DNA from: Halobacteriales archaeon QS_1_69_70
GTDB taxonomy: Archaea; Halobacteriota; Halobacteria; Halobacteriales; Haloarculaceae
DNA: 41,847 nt
Direction of reading: 5' to 3'
Assembly (NCBI GenBank): GCA_003021005.1
Contig: PXRI01000014.1
Coordinates: 1 to 41,847 of the forward strand
Program-made: the position numbers and the translations under genes
Part shown: positions 1-8,612 of the stretch, piece by piece
Layout of the letters: each line of letters opens with the position of its first letter
How positions within the stretch are numbered: the first letter of the stretch is position 1
Notes under the pieces: model-generated
The model's database searches: none
What the model saw: only the letters and a program-made list of their open reading frames with translations
Told to the model about the DNA's origin: nothing

Positions 1-1298
1 GACTCCCGGCGCTTGCGGACCGTGACGTCCCGCTGGAAGCCGACGTAGTGGGTCACCTCGCTCCCGTCGGCGGATTCGACCGGCGCGAGCGTCAGCTCGT
101 TCCAGAACGGCGTCCCGTCCCGCCGGTAGTTCAGAAGCTCCTTGCGGACGGGCTCGGTGGCGTCGAGGGCGGCGCGAATCTCGTCGACGGCCGCATCGTC
201 GGTCCCCGGCCCCTGGAGGAACCGGCAGTCCCGGCCGAGCATCTCGTCGCCGTAGCCGGTGAGCCGCTCGAACTCCTCGTTGAGGTAGACGAGCGGGAAG
301 CCCTCCCCGTCGGCTTCGGCGATGCTGACGCCGACGGACGCGGACTCCAGTGCGCGCTGCCGCAAGCGGAGTTCCTGTTCGCGCTCCCGGCGGTCGGAGA
401 CGTCCCTGACGATGACCTGGGCGTGCTCGCGGCCGTCGAGGGCGACGGTGCTGGCGGTGACCTCGACCGGGACGGTCGTGCCGTCCCGTCGTTCGACGGC
501 CAGTGCGCTGCCATCCTCGAGCCGGTCGAGCGGGCCGTCCGCCGCGAGGAACCGGTCGAGTGACCCCCCGGAGCCGTCGGCGGCACCCGGCGGGTGGAGG
601 GTCGCGAGGGCCATGCCGCGGAGCCGGTCGCGGGCGTACCCGACGAGGTCGACGGCCGCGGCGTTGGCCTCGACGACCCGGCCGGTCTCGCGGTCGACCA
701 GCATTACCGCGTCGGGGGCGGTTTCCAGGAGCGTCCGGCGCCGCGTCTCCGAGCGTTCGACGGCCCGGTCGCGGTCGGCGAGTTCCCGGTCGTGGCGGGC
801 CCCCTCGCGTTCGCGGCCGAGCAGCCGGGCGAGCAGTTCGACGAACGCCTTCTCACTGGCGCCGAATTCCCGGTCGCGGACGTCCTGGGAGGCGAAACAG
901 ACCGTGCCCCACGGCTCGCCCCGGACGAAGACCGTCGTCCCGAGGTAGCATTCCAGGCCGTGTTCCCGGTAGGCCGGGTCGTCGGCCCACCCCTGGTCGC
1001 CGGCGTTCGAGACGGCGACCGGCGAGTCGGCGGCCATCGTCCGCCGACAGTACGTCGTCGCCCGCCGCATGGTCGACCCCACCGGAGGCAGGCCCGCCGG
1101 GTCGCCCGCGGTCGCGACTACCTCGTGGGTGTCGGCGTCGACCTTCCGCTGGACGTAGGCCGTCTCGGTGCCCAGGTACTCGCGGCCGACGGCGAGTGCC
1201 CGCGACTGTTTGTCCTCGATTGAGGCTGCCTCGTCCGCCATGACGTCGTAGAGGCGGCCTCGCAGGCCGCCCTCGCCCACGGCCGAGTGCTGTGACAT
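1..1298 (-). CDS. GAF-PAS-LOV sensor protein (C-terminus outside window)
   Basis: About 432 codons are open from an ATG at 1298 to the window edge, so the output domain is missing. A GAF domain lies at about residues 20-160, a PAS domain at 185-305 and a second PAS of the LOV type at 312-425. The LOV core reads GRDCRFLQGPGTD with the photoactive Cys at about residue 358. The usual flavin contacts are kept: Asn in LNYRRDG (390), Asn in PFWNEL (400) and Gln in YVGFQRDVT (422); only the first Asn of NCRFLQ is Asp. Family knowledge: such proteins are cytoplasmic blue-light or redox sensors ending in a histidine kinase or, as in Bat, an HTH. Start choice: AGGTGA lies upstream of 1298; an in-frame ATG at 1316 is the alternative. 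Which output it has cannot be told. Confidence 0.85.
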   Translation of the reverse strand, partial: MSQHSAVGEGGLRGRLYDVMADEAASIEDKQSRALAVGREYLGTETAYVQRKVDADTHEVVATAGDPAGLPPVGSTMRRATTYCRRTMAADSPVAVSNAGDQGWADDPAYREHGLECYLGTTVFVRGEPWGTVCFASQDVRDREFGASEKAFVELLARLLGREREGARHDRELADRDRAVERSETRRRTLLETAPDAVMLVDRETGRVVEANAAAVDLVGYARDRLRGMALATLHPPGAADGSGGSLDRFLAADGPLDRLEDGSALAVERRDGTTVPVEVTASTVALDGREHAQVIVRDVSDRREREQELRLRQRALESASVGVSIAEADGEGFPLVYLNEEFERLTGYGDEMLGRDCRFLQGPGTDDAAVDEIRAALDATEPVRKELLNYRRDGTPFWNELTLAPVESADGSEVTHYVGFQRDVTVRKRRE

Positions 1299-1316
1299 AC
1301 CAGGTTCACCTACCAT

Positions 1317-1776
1317 CCGGTACGTCCCATACGTGAATGGCTCCTATGCCAAACCAGTTGGGTGCGGGCGAATCGAACCGCCCGACTGCCGCCGATCCAG
1401 CGAAACCGGGGGCCGGGGGGACCACCCGCATGGCTACGGTCGGGCTGTCGACGTAAGGAGTGCTCGCGTCCGCGAGGATAGCCGGGTCGTCCGGCTCGAT
1501 ACGAACGGGCGGGCGGCCTCGAATGCCTGGACTGGCGTCCGTGTCGCCGTCGGACAGCGGCTCCCGGCCGGGCTGATTACACGGGCCGTGATCGTCCGCG
1601 TCGGACTCGACTCCGCTACGACCGAATGTGGGTCCCCGGGGCACTCGGTCAGCGGCCGGCACCGACTGCGATGAACCTCTCCAACGACGATCCGCAAGTT
1701 ATTGAACCGCTTGACCACGGACAATCGGGCCTTGGCGAGTTCAGCTCGGGGTAACTGGCGACGTGGACGAGGGGGA
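1317..1776. other. Intergenic stretch without a convincing gene
   Basis: About 460 bases lie between the divergent start region of the sensor gene and the stop of the HEPN gene. Reading frames present on either strand lack acidic haloarchaeal composition, have no recognisable motif and overlap each other. I see no tRNA, tandem repeat or clear TATA element; it may be old decayed coding DNA. Confidence 0.5.
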
Positions 1777-2289
1777 CTATTCCGGATGGTCGCAGCTGCA
1801 CCGCGAGTGCGCATCGGCAAACTCGACGGGATACTGGTGGATTTCCGCTGCCAACTCATGCAGCACCATCGCGACGTCTCGGCCGGGTCGGTCGATATCG
1901 TAGTAGAACCGCGAACGATGTTCGGAACGGAAGGCGTCGATTCGACTCGCGATGTTCGCGTCAGCAAAGACGTTGCGCGCTGCGATGTCGGCAAACACGT
2001 CCTCGTGGCTAAGGTAGTCTGCTGACACTGCTGCGGTCATCTCGACGAGGTAGAACTGGAAGGACCGCTCGATCGCGTTGAATGAGAGTTCGACGATGCT
2101 CACGTAGTTGTTCGTTCCGTGCCGAAGCTGCCGGCACGTCCCCAGCATGGCGCAGGCCTTCCCGAGCTGGATATCAGCGTCGTCGTCGGCCCGCTGCCAG
2201 GAGAGTGAGTCCTGTGGGGGACCGGTTTCACCATCGTCTAACAACTGTTCAGCGCGCTCGACCGCGTCGAGGACCTCATTCAGGCCCAT
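1777..2289 (-). CDS. HEPN-domain toxin-like protein of an MNT/HEPN pair
   Basis: A 170-residue, largely helical protein. Near the C-terminus it carries RDVAMVLH, which fits the R-x(4-6)-H signature of HEPN ribonucleases, preceded by RSRFYYD, a Tyr-rich stretch common in this group. Its start overlaps the 3' end of the nucleotidyltransferase gene by 14 nt, so the two are translationally coupled. Family knowledge: in HepT/MntA (type VII) systems the HEPN protein is an RNase toxin and the MNT partner silences it by adding AMP to a Tyr near the RNase motif. The pairing and gene order support that role here; toxicity is inferred. Confidence 0.7.
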   Translation of the reverse strand: MGLNEVLDAVERAEQLLDDGETGPPQDSLSWQRADDDADIQLGKACAMLGTCRQLRHGTNNYVSIVELSFNAIERSFQFYLVEMTAAVSADYLSHEDVFADIAARNVFADANIASRIDAFRSEHRSRFYYDIDRPGRDVAMVLHELAAEIHQYPVEFADAHSRCSCDHPE

Positions 2290-2968
2290 CGTCGAACACC
2301 CCCTGTTTTACGGCGTCGAGTGCTTTCGAGTCTCGTAGCGTCAGCCCTTCGGCGAGAATGTCACTGATCCGGTCGTGATTTTCGGCCGACCCTTTTCGTT
2401 CGACGATGATGTGTGCCTCGTACCGATCGCCGTCGAACTGTTCGTCGGCGATCTCCTGTTCGATGGTGTGGGCCTCGCGCTGGGCCTGCATTCGCTCTTC
2501 GTCGACGACGACGAACAGGTCGATGTCGCTCGTTCGGTCAGCGGTGCCTCGCGCGACGCTGCCGAAAAGGATGACACCGACGTCATCGCCGATCCGTTCG
2601 TCGAGACCGGTGAGGATCGCTCTGATCGGTGCGTGATACTCCGGTTGTGGGATGGTCGTTACCGGATCGTCAGATTTGACGAGCTTCTCTGCGTCCATTC
2701 GAACAGCGTTCGCTCGGCCGGATCGGTCGACGGTGATCACGCCAAGTGTCTCGAGCGTATCGACGGCGGCATTCACACTACTCAATCCGTCGCCCGTCAC
2801 GCGGTGGAGTTCTCGATTGGTAAACTCTCGCTCCGGATTATCCACGACGATATGCAGAATATCGGCGGTTGCCCCGTATCGGAAGGCATCCGGATCGCCG
2901 AGTGGGACCGGGAGCCGAACGTATGACCCCGTCGTTAGGCCATCAAACTGAACCGTCTCACCATTCAT
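2276..2968 (-). CDS. Winged-helix / MNT nucleotidyltransferase, antitoxin-like
   Basis: A 230-residue two-domain protein. Residues about 30-90 form a winged helix (NRELHRVTGDGLSSVNAAVDT is the predicted recognition region). Residues about 105-200 form a minimal nucleotidyltransferase with the GSVARGTADRTSDIDLFVVV active-site block, in which the paired Asp of SDID bind metal. It is the first gene of a two-gene minus-strand operon with the HEPN gene. Family knowledge: MNT proteins act as antitoxins of HEPN RNases, probably as AMP transferases. The fused DNA-binding domain suggests autoregulation of the operon (inference). Start: ATG at 2968. Confidence 0.75.
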   Translation of the reverse strand: MNGETVQFDGLTTGSYVRLPVPLGDPDAFRYGATADILHIVVDNPEREFTNRELHRVTGDGLSSVNAAVDTLETLGVITVDRSGRANAVRMDAEKLVKSDDPVTTIPQPEYHAPIRAILTGLDERIGDDVGVILFGSVARGTADRTSDIDLFVVVDEERMQAQREAHTIEQEIADEQFDGDRYEAHIIVERKGSAENHDRISDILAEGLTLRDSKALDAVKQGVFDDGPE

Positions 2969-3099
2969 GACTGTCCTAATGGTTCAAAGCACCAAAAATC
3001 TTCGGTGGGGGATAGTAGACGGCCCGCAGATTTCGTAGACGACCCGCTGATGTGGGGGTCGTGCATCGAGGCTCTTCTGCTTAATCTGGGTGCGAGCAT

Positions 3100-3150
3100 C
3101 TCAGCGGCGTTCGGCAGGATACCGTCGGTGATCCGCTCGTGATTCTCGCG
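3100..3150 (-). pseudogene. Relic of an MNT nucleotidyltransferase gene
   Basis: Bases 3124-3148 match 2356-2380, near the 3' end of the intact nucleotidyltransferase gene, at 21 of 25 positions. The minus-strand translation ENHERITDGI parallels ENHDRISDIL of the intact protein. The similarity fades on both sides and no full reading frame exists. It is probably the remnant of an older duplicate or of a related module. Confidence 0.4.
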
Positions 3151-3182
3151 GTCGCTGTGCTGGCGCTGTTCGGAGTTGCCAG

Positions 3183-3495
3183 TCACGAGGTGGGCGTCGC
3201 CGGCGGCCGCATCACGTCCTGCACGACGACGTCGGTCCGGGCGGTCTGGCCGGCCGTGTAGGCGTCGGCGTCGCCATCCCGGAAGCCTGCCGCCGACAGC
3301 GGGACTGCGATGTACCGACGACGGCGTTGGCGTCCTCGAGTTCCTCGACGAGGTTGGTTGTCGGCCGGATGTCGTAGCCTGCGTTGCCGGCCACGTTGAT
3401 GAACTTGGAGCACGCTCCGGACAATAGAGTGCCGAGTGCGGTCGCCAGGTGGTCGCCGGCGACGAGGACGCCGAACAGCGCGGAGCCGAACGCAA
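3183..3495 (-). pseudogene. Decayed, frameshifted gene of unknown function
   Basis: On the minus strand one frame reads MLAFGSALFGVLVAGDHLAT and continues through FINVAGNAGYDIRPTTNLVE to EELEDANAVVG. A second frame then continues with IAVPLSAAGFRDGDADAYTA up to a stop near 3183. Both halves have believable haloarchaeal composition and join at about 3310, which suggests a single indel. I do not recognise the family. The DNA from 3496 to 3791 holds no convincing gene except the promoter of the surface-protein gene. Confidence 0.3.
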
Positions 3496-3729
3496 GCATC
3501 ACCCCGACGGGGGTGACGCCTCCGGGGCGCGGTGCAGGATGGCGGCTGGCCGGTAACGCACTGATGGGTTGGGGGGCGAGCCCTCCCAGACCGCCTGAAC
3601 CCCGCACGCGACACGTTCGACGGGTACGGCGGCCGGTACGGTCATCAAGAGGCCGGCGACATCGACCACCACTGGACCGCTCTCGGGGACCTGCGGCCCC
3701 GCCCGTCAGGACATCACGACCGTTCGGAG

Positions 3730-3737
3730 TTATAAAA
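3730..3737 (+). promoter_or_regulatory. TATA box of the surface-protein gene
   Basis: TTATAAAA is a strong archaeal TATA element. Transcription would begin near 3760, giving a leader of about 30 nt to the ATG at 3792. This supports 3792 (or 3855) rather than a start further upstream. Confidence 0.65.
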
Positions 3738-3791
3738 GGCCGAATTCTGCCGGCAGAAGTAACTTTACTACACCATGACTGGTCCATCACC

Positions 3792-6557
3792 ATGGGAACG
3801 GATGGGGTACGACTGCGGACGAGGGGTGGCGACACCCCGGTCCCGTCTTTGTCAATGGCCCGGATCGTGGCGGTCCTCGGTGTTGTCGCGGTCACGGCCC
3901 TCCTCGGTGCCGGCCTCGCCGCACCGGCGGCCGCCGACACCGGCTCGGACGCGGCCTACGTGACGAACGGGACCGTCGAACTGGTAGACGGCGACGGGGT
4001 CAGGACGGACACGAACGCGAATGCCGCGGTGGTCGGGCCGGTCACCGACTTCGACGGCGACGGGACCCTCCAGGTGGCCACCGTCACCGGGGCGGGCGAC
4101 GTCCGGATCATCGACGCGGACGGGACGACCGAGACGCTCGTGGCTGGCGACGCCGCCACCACCGCCATTACCGTGGGCGACGCCACCGGCGACGGGGCCC
4201 TCGAGATCCTCTACCAGAACGCGAGCGACGACAACCGGGTCTACTGGGTGGACCTCCTCGGGAACACCGGGCAACTGACCGACGCCGGGACGAACGGGGT
4301 CGTCGGGTACGGCGACTTCGACGTCGACGGCGACGACGAACCGGTGTTCCTCGGGACGTCGAACGGCATCAAGTACTTGGACGACGGGACCGTCGTCGAC
4401 ACCGGCTACTCCGACGTCGGGACGAACGAGGGGATCGGCGTCGGGCCGCTCGTGGACTTCGACCTGGACGGGACGCCGCGGGTGGCCGTCGTCGACAGTG
4501 GCAGCGAGATCGTCCTGGTCAACCACACCGGGGACGGCGAGGCGGTCACCGACGGCTATCAGCGCGCCGCGAAGGCGTCGCTCGGCGCCGTCGACCGCCG
4601 GTCCGACGGAGCCCGCGAGGTCGTCCACGTCCGGACCGACGGGGAGTTGGCGCTCGCGGAGCTGGACGGCACGACCGACACGGTCACGGACGACACCGGC
4701 GACCCGATACCGGCCGACACCGGCGTCGGCGCGTCGGGCCTGGTCTCCTTCGACCGGAGTCCGCCGGTGATCGAGATCGTGAAGCCGGCCGAACGGACCT
4801 ACCTGAGCGACTCGGTCCCTTTGAACGTCACCGCGAACGAGCCGATCGACAACTGGTCGTACAGCCTCGATGGCGGCCCGAACCGGACGTTCGAACCGAA
4901 CACGACGATCGATTCGCTCGATCCCGGCGAGTACGAGATCACCGTCTACGCGACCGACGAGTCCGGCAACGACGTGCGTGACAGCCGGACCTTCGCAGTC
5001 GGCGAACCGGCGTCGCTACTCGTGTTCGTCGACAACGGCACCGGGCAGCTCTCGTATCTGACCGGGAACGGGGAGGTCGTCCGTACGCCCGTCACCAGCG
5101 ACGACGACGAGCTGAAGGCGGCCGGCCCCGCGGTCCACTACGACGCGGACGGCCGGCTGGAGATACCTTACATCAAACCAGACGGCGAGAACGACCCGGC
5201 GCTGTACCTGTACCACCTCGCAAACGGGTCGAGCACCGTGCTGGACCCGGACGTGATGGGGGAGGTCAACCGGGGGAAGCTTTCGCTCGCGGACTGGGAC
5301 GACGACAGGCGGTTCGACGTGGTCTACCCCGGGGCGAACGGCGAGCTGATGCGGGTCGACCACGACGAGGAACCGACGGCGATCGTCAGCGGCGACACGT
5401 CGACGAACGGCAACTCCGTCGACCCGCAGGGGATCTTCGGGGCGGTGGACATCGGCTTCAACGAGGACACCGACGACCGGGAGATCGTCTGGCTCGACGC
5501 GGGGAGCAACGTGAAGGCGGTGAGCAAGAGCGACCCGACGACCGTCGAGTCGGTGAGCTTCGACCAGACGCCGGGCACGAACAACAACGTCGGTGCCGGC
5601 GAACCGCTCCCGCTCTCGGACGACGGGCCGAAGTACCTCCCCATGGTCGACGGCTCGGGGCACCCGGGACTGCTCAACGTGAGCGACAGGAGTCACGTGA
5701 CGCTCAACGATTCCGGCAGGGACGAGCACACCGCGACCAAATCGCCGGTCGGACTGGGGGACATGACGGGCAACGACCGGAAGGAACTGGTGTTCGCCGA
5801 CACCGAGGGCGTGTTGAAGTACACCACGACGTACCTGGAGCAGGCACCGGACAACCCGATCTCGAGGCTGACCGTGGACGGCGACCCCGTCAGCGTGAAT
5901 CGCAACCACGGGGTCATCAGCACGCACTTCCCGGAGCGGGTCGAAGGGGAGTTCCGGTACGGCGGCGGCGACAGCACGCCTCCCGACGTGACCATCGTGG
6001 AGCCGACGCCGGACGGACACACGGCGGGGTCGGTCCCGCTTTCGGTCACGGCCGACGAACAGGTCACGGACTGGTCGTACAGTCTCGACGGCGGGCCCCG
6101 GCGGAGCTTCACGCCGAACACCTCCGTCTCCGTCGACGCCGGGACGCACACGGTGACGGTCTACGCGACGGACGAGGCCGGCAACGTCGACTCGACGACC
6201 CGGACCTTCGAGGTCGATCAACGCCCGACCGACACCCCGACGCCGACGCCGACGCCGAGCCCGACGCCCGCGCGCCCGCCCTCGGTCGACACACCCACGC
6301 CGACGCCGACGCCGATGGGCACGGTCGGTACGCCGGGGGTGGGTACGCGGACGGCCTCTCCCACCCCGACGGCCTCTCCCACCCCGACGGCAACCCCCAC
6401 GCCGAACGAAACGGCCTCCCCGACCCCGATCACCCGCGACCGCGGCTGGCTCCCCCTCCTCGGGGGCGGTTTCAACTGGTGGTTGCTGTTGCTCCTGTTC
6501 GCCACCATGGTGGTCCTGGCGTTGCTGGAGATCCACCTGATCGACCAGCAGGACTAA
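3792..6557 (+). CDS. Secreted, membrane-anchored propeller/Ig-like surface protein
   Basis: A 921-residue exported protein. A hydrophobic Sec-type signal (VAVLGVVAVTALLGAG, cleavage near APAAA-DTGS) follows MARIV; the start may therefore be the ATG at 3855. Residues about 50-320 contain FG-GAP/VCBS-like repeats rich in DFDGDG and DATGDG loops. Residues 323-405 are an Ig-like domain. A second repeat block covers about 410-720 and a second Ig-like domain 730-807. A Thr/Pro-rich stalk of about 75 residues and a C-terminal membrane helix (WWLLLLLFATMVVLALLEI) end in a short tail. The two Ig domains share the block DWSYSLDGGP. Likely role: cell-surface adhesion or substrate binding, probably O-glycosylated on the stalk (inference). 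Confidence 0.75.
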   Translation: MGTDGVRLRTRGGDTPVPSLSMARIVAVLGVVAVTALLGAGLAAPAAADTGSDAAYVTNGTVELVDGDGVRTDTNANAAVVGPVTDFDGDGTLQVATVTGAGDVRIIDADGTTETLVAGDAATTAITVGDATGDGALEILYQNASDDNRVYWVDLLGNTGQLTDAGTNGVVGYGDFDVDGDDEPVFLGTSNGIKYLDDGTVVDTGYSDVGTNEGIGVGPLVDFDLDGTPRVAVVDSGSEIVLVNHTGDGEAVTDGYQRAAKASLGAVDRRSDGAREVVHVRTDGELALAELDGTTDTVTDDTGDPIPADTGVGASGLVSFDRSPPVIEIVKPAERTYLSDSVPLNVTANEPIDNWSYSLDGGPNRTFEPNTTIDSLDPGEYEITVYATDESGNDVRDSRTFAVGEPASLLVFVDNGTGQLSYLTGNGEVVRTPVTSDDDELKAAGPAVHYDADGRLEIPYIKPDGENDPALYLYHLANGSSTVLDPDVMGEVNRGKLSLADWDDDRRFDVVYPGANGELMRVDHDEEPTAIVSGDTSTNGNSVDPQGIFGAVDIGFNEDTDDREIVWLDAGSNVKAVSKSDPTTVESVSFDQTPGTNNNVGAGEPLPLSDDGPKYLPMVDGSGHPGLLNVSDRSHVTLNDSGRDEHTATKSPVGLGDMTGNDRKELVFADTEGVLKYTTTYLEQAPDNPISRLTVDGDPVSVNRNHGVISTHFPERVEGEFRYGGGDSTPPDVTIVEPTPDGHTAGSVPLSVTADEQVTDWSYSLDGGPRRSFTPNTSVSVDAGTHTVTVYATDEAGNVDSTTRTFEVDQRPTDTPTPTPTPSPTPARPPSVDTPTPTPTPMGTVGTPGVGTRTASPTPTASPTPTATPTPNETASPTPITRDRGWLPLLGGGFNWWLLLLLFATMVVLALLEIHLIDQQD

Positions 6558-6705
6558 CGGTCGGCGTCGGCCCACCGCCTCCCGCCCGGCCTCCGGACCC
6601 TGCCCGGCAGGCGGGACAGACGTACGGCCGGCCGAAACGAGTGGGCTCGGTCCCCGGAGGGGCGCGCCCGGGCCGGACCGTCGGACGCAGGACCATCCGA
6701 AACGG

Positions 6706-6710
6706 TTTAA
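6706..6710 (+). promoter_or_regulatory. TATA-like element of the TRAM/Tfx operon
   Basis: TTTAA within AACGGTTTAACGG lies 24-28 nt before the ATG at 6734, the spacing expected for a leaderless archaeal transcript. Confidence 0.5.
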
Positions 6711-6733
6711 CGGTGTCTCACCAACCACCCCGC

Positions 6734-7210
6734 ATGCCCGACTGCCCGCTCGCCGAGGAGTGCCCCAGTTTCTCCGAACGGATAGAGGGCATGGGGTGTC
6801 AACACTACGGGGACCGGGGCGGCGCCGAGTGGTGCTCCCACTACAGCCAGCCGATCCGGGACCTCAAGGGCCAGCCCGTCACGCTCGGCGAGGAGGTGGT
6901 CGTCGACGTGGAGGACATCCACGAGTCCGGCGCCGGCGTGGGTCGGACGGAGGACGGCTTCATCGTGATGGTCGACGGCGTGCTGCCGGAGGCGCGGGCG
7001 AAGGTCCGGATCACGGAGGTCCGCTCGAACCACGCGCGCGCAGAGGAGGTCGAACGCCTCCCGATGGACGAGGAGGGCGAGGGCGAAGAGGCCGTCCCGG
7101 CCGGCGAGTCGGTGGCGTCCGACGAGGAAGAGGGATCCACCGAGAGCGAGCGGGAGCGCACGCTGGACCGCGAACGGCTGGGCAGCCGCGAGAACTTCTG
7201 GGGCAGTTGA
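6734..7210 (+). CDS. TRAM-domain protein with N-terminal Cys/His cluster
   Basis: A 158-residue protein. The N-terminus has a Cys/His cluster (CPLAEECPSF, GMGCQHYGD, WCSHY), a possible zinc site. Residues about 50-112 are a TRAM beta-barrel (VVVDVEDIHESGAGVGRTED, VMVDGVLPEARAKVRITEV). A very acidic tail follows. Family knowledge: archaeal TRAM proteins bind RNA, some acting as RNA chaperones. The ATG at 6734 follows a well-spaced TATA element. The stop overlaps the proposed TTG start of the Tfx-type gene, so the two form an operon. Confidence 0.8.
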   Translation: MPDCPLAEECPSFSERIEGMGCQHYGDRGGAEWCSHYSQPIRDLKGQPVTLGEEVVVDVEDIHESGAGVGRTEDGFIVMVDGVLPEARAKVRITEVRSNHARAEEVERLPMDEEGEGEEAVPAGESVASDEEEGSTESERERTLDRERLGSRENFWGS

Positions 7211-7662
7211 CCCGTCCAGACGCCGACGAGCTGCTCGACCGGGCCGGGTTCGTCGCGGCCGACAGCGTCCTCACCAGGCGGCAGGCCGAGGTACTCGCGT
7301 TCAGAGAGCGGGGGGTCGCCCAGGCCGACATCGCCGACCACCTGGGGACCTCGCGGGCGAACGTCTCGAGCGTCGAATCGAGCGCCCGCGAGAACGTCGC
7401 CAAGGCCCAGGAGACCGTCGCCTTCGCCGAGGCGCTGACGGCGCCGGTCCAGGTCACCGTCGAGGCCGGCACCGACCTCTACGACGTCCCGAACATGGTG
7501 TACTCCGCCTGCGACGACGAGGGCGTGAAGGTCGCCCGGACGGCGCCCGAGGTCATGCGGCTCGTCGGCGACGCGGCCGGCGACGCCGTCCACGGCCGGG
7601 AGGTCCGCCGCGATATCACGGTAAGCGTCACGGGCGACGGCACCGTCCGCGTCCGGGAGTGA
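7207..7662 (+). CDS. Tfx family DNA-binding protein
   Basis: A 151-residue protein. The N-terminal HTH reads LTRRQAEVLAFRERGVAQAD and continues to LGTSRANVSSVESSARENV, the characteristic Tfx recognition region. The C-terminal half is a small ligand- or partner-binding domain. No ATG or GTG suits; the best start is TTG at 7207, whose last two bases overlap the TGA of the TRAM gene (TTGA). Family knowledge: Tfx is an archaeal transcription regulator first described for a molybdenum formylmethanofuran dehydrogenase operon; the haloarchaeal targets are unknown. Confidence 0.8.
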   Translation: MTRPDADELLDRAGFVAADSVLTRRQAEVLAFRERGVAQADIADHLGTSRANVSSVESSARENVAKAQETVAFAEALTAPVQVTVEAGTDLYDVPNMVYSACDDEGVKVARTAPEVMRLVGDAAGDAVHGREVRRDITVSVTGDGTVRVRE

Positions 7663-7732
7663 CCGTCCCGGCCGGACGTCGAGCCGCCCGGGCGACGACG
7701 GGCTTACGGCGCCGGGCCCCGGAGGCACCGGT

Positions 7733-8521
7733 ATGGACCTCGGACTCGACGGCGACGCGGCACTGGTCACGGCGGGCACGGCCGGCCTCGGGCTGGCCAG
7801 CGCGGCGGCGCTCGCCCGGGCGGGGTGTGACGTCGCGGTCTGTGGCCGCGACGCCGACCGCCTCGCCCGGGCGGAGGCCCGCCTGGAGTCGTCCGGCGAC
7901 GGCGAGGTGCTCGCCGTCGGCGCGGACATCACCGACGCCGACGAACTCGAGGGCTTCGTCGGCGAAACCGTCCGGACGTTCGACGGCCTCGACCACGTCG
8001 TCACCAGCGCCGGCGGCCCGCCGTCGGGCTCGTTCCTCGAGATGGACGACGAGGACTGGTACCACGCCTACGACCTGCTCGTGATGAGCGTGGTCCGGAC
8101 GGTCCGGGCGGCCCACCCGACCATCGCCGAGGGGGGCGGCGGGACCGTGGTCACCATCACCTCCCGGTCCGTACGGGAGGTCATCGACGACCTCGTGCTG
8201 TCGAACTCGGTGCGGCGCGGCGTGATCGGGCTCATGAAGACCCTCTCCCGGGAGTTCGCCCCGGCGGTGCGGACGAACGCCGTCCTGCCGGGCGCCCACG
8301 AGACGGGCCGCATCGAGGAGCTGGTCGAGGCGGCCGTCGAGCGCGGGGACCACCCGGACTACGAGGCCGGGCTGGCCGACTGGTCCGAGGGCGTCCCCTT
8401 AGAGCGGGTCGGCGAGCCGCGCGAACTCGGCGAGACCGTCGCCTGGCTGTCCAGCGACCGCGCCTCGTACCTCAACGGCGCCGCCGTCCCCGTCGACGGC
8501 GGCGCGACCCGGAGCGTCTGA
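7733..8521 (+). CDS. SDR-family protein with altered catalytic residues
   Basis: A 262-residue Rossmann-fold protein. The cofactor loop is AGTAGLG (residues 13-19) rather than TGxxxGxG, and SAGGPPSG corresponds to the NNAG motif. In classical SDRs a Tyr-x3-Lys pair follows the catalytic Ser. Here the aligned block is SNSVR at residues 157-161, so Tyr is Ser and Lys is Arg. Family knowledge: a ketoacyl-reductase-like SDR subgroup lacks the classical tetrad, so this is not necessarily a broken gene. Its substrate is unknown and oxidoreductase activity is doubtful. The C-terminus (AWLSSDRASYLNGAAVPVDG) is typical of SDRs. Confidence 0.8.
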   Translation: MDLGLDGDAALVTAGTAGLGLASAAALARAGCDVAVCGRDADRLARAEARLESSGDGEVLAVGADITDADELEGFVGETVRTFDGLDHVVTSAGGPPSGSFLEMDDEDWYHAYDLLVMSVVRTVRAAHPTIAEGGGGTVVTITSRSVREVIDDLVLSNSVRRGVIGLMKTLSREFAPAVRTNAVLPGAHETGRIEELVEAAVERGDHPDYEAGLADWSEGVPLERVGEPRELGETVAWLSSDRASYLNGAAVPVDGGATRSV

Positions 8522-8612
8522 CCGGGCTCGATCCGGGCCCCGTCGGCAGCGCAACGAGTGGGGTCCCGGGAGCGTGATTTATGGCTGTCCGGTACTGAGA
8601 CGGACCACGCCG

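Noticed and set aside
1306-1662. Frames in the gap after the sensor gene
   Set aside because: Translations on both strands are overlapping, short and without family resemblance.
3384-3791. In-frame upstream extension of the surface-protein gene
   Set aside because: It would cross the TATA box at 3730 and overlap decayed minus-strand coding DNA; the signal peptide begins at MARIV (3855), so the start is 3792 or 3855.
6236-6440. Short DNA repeats as a mobile or regulatory element
   Set aside because: They encode the Thr/Pro stalk of the surface protein in frame.
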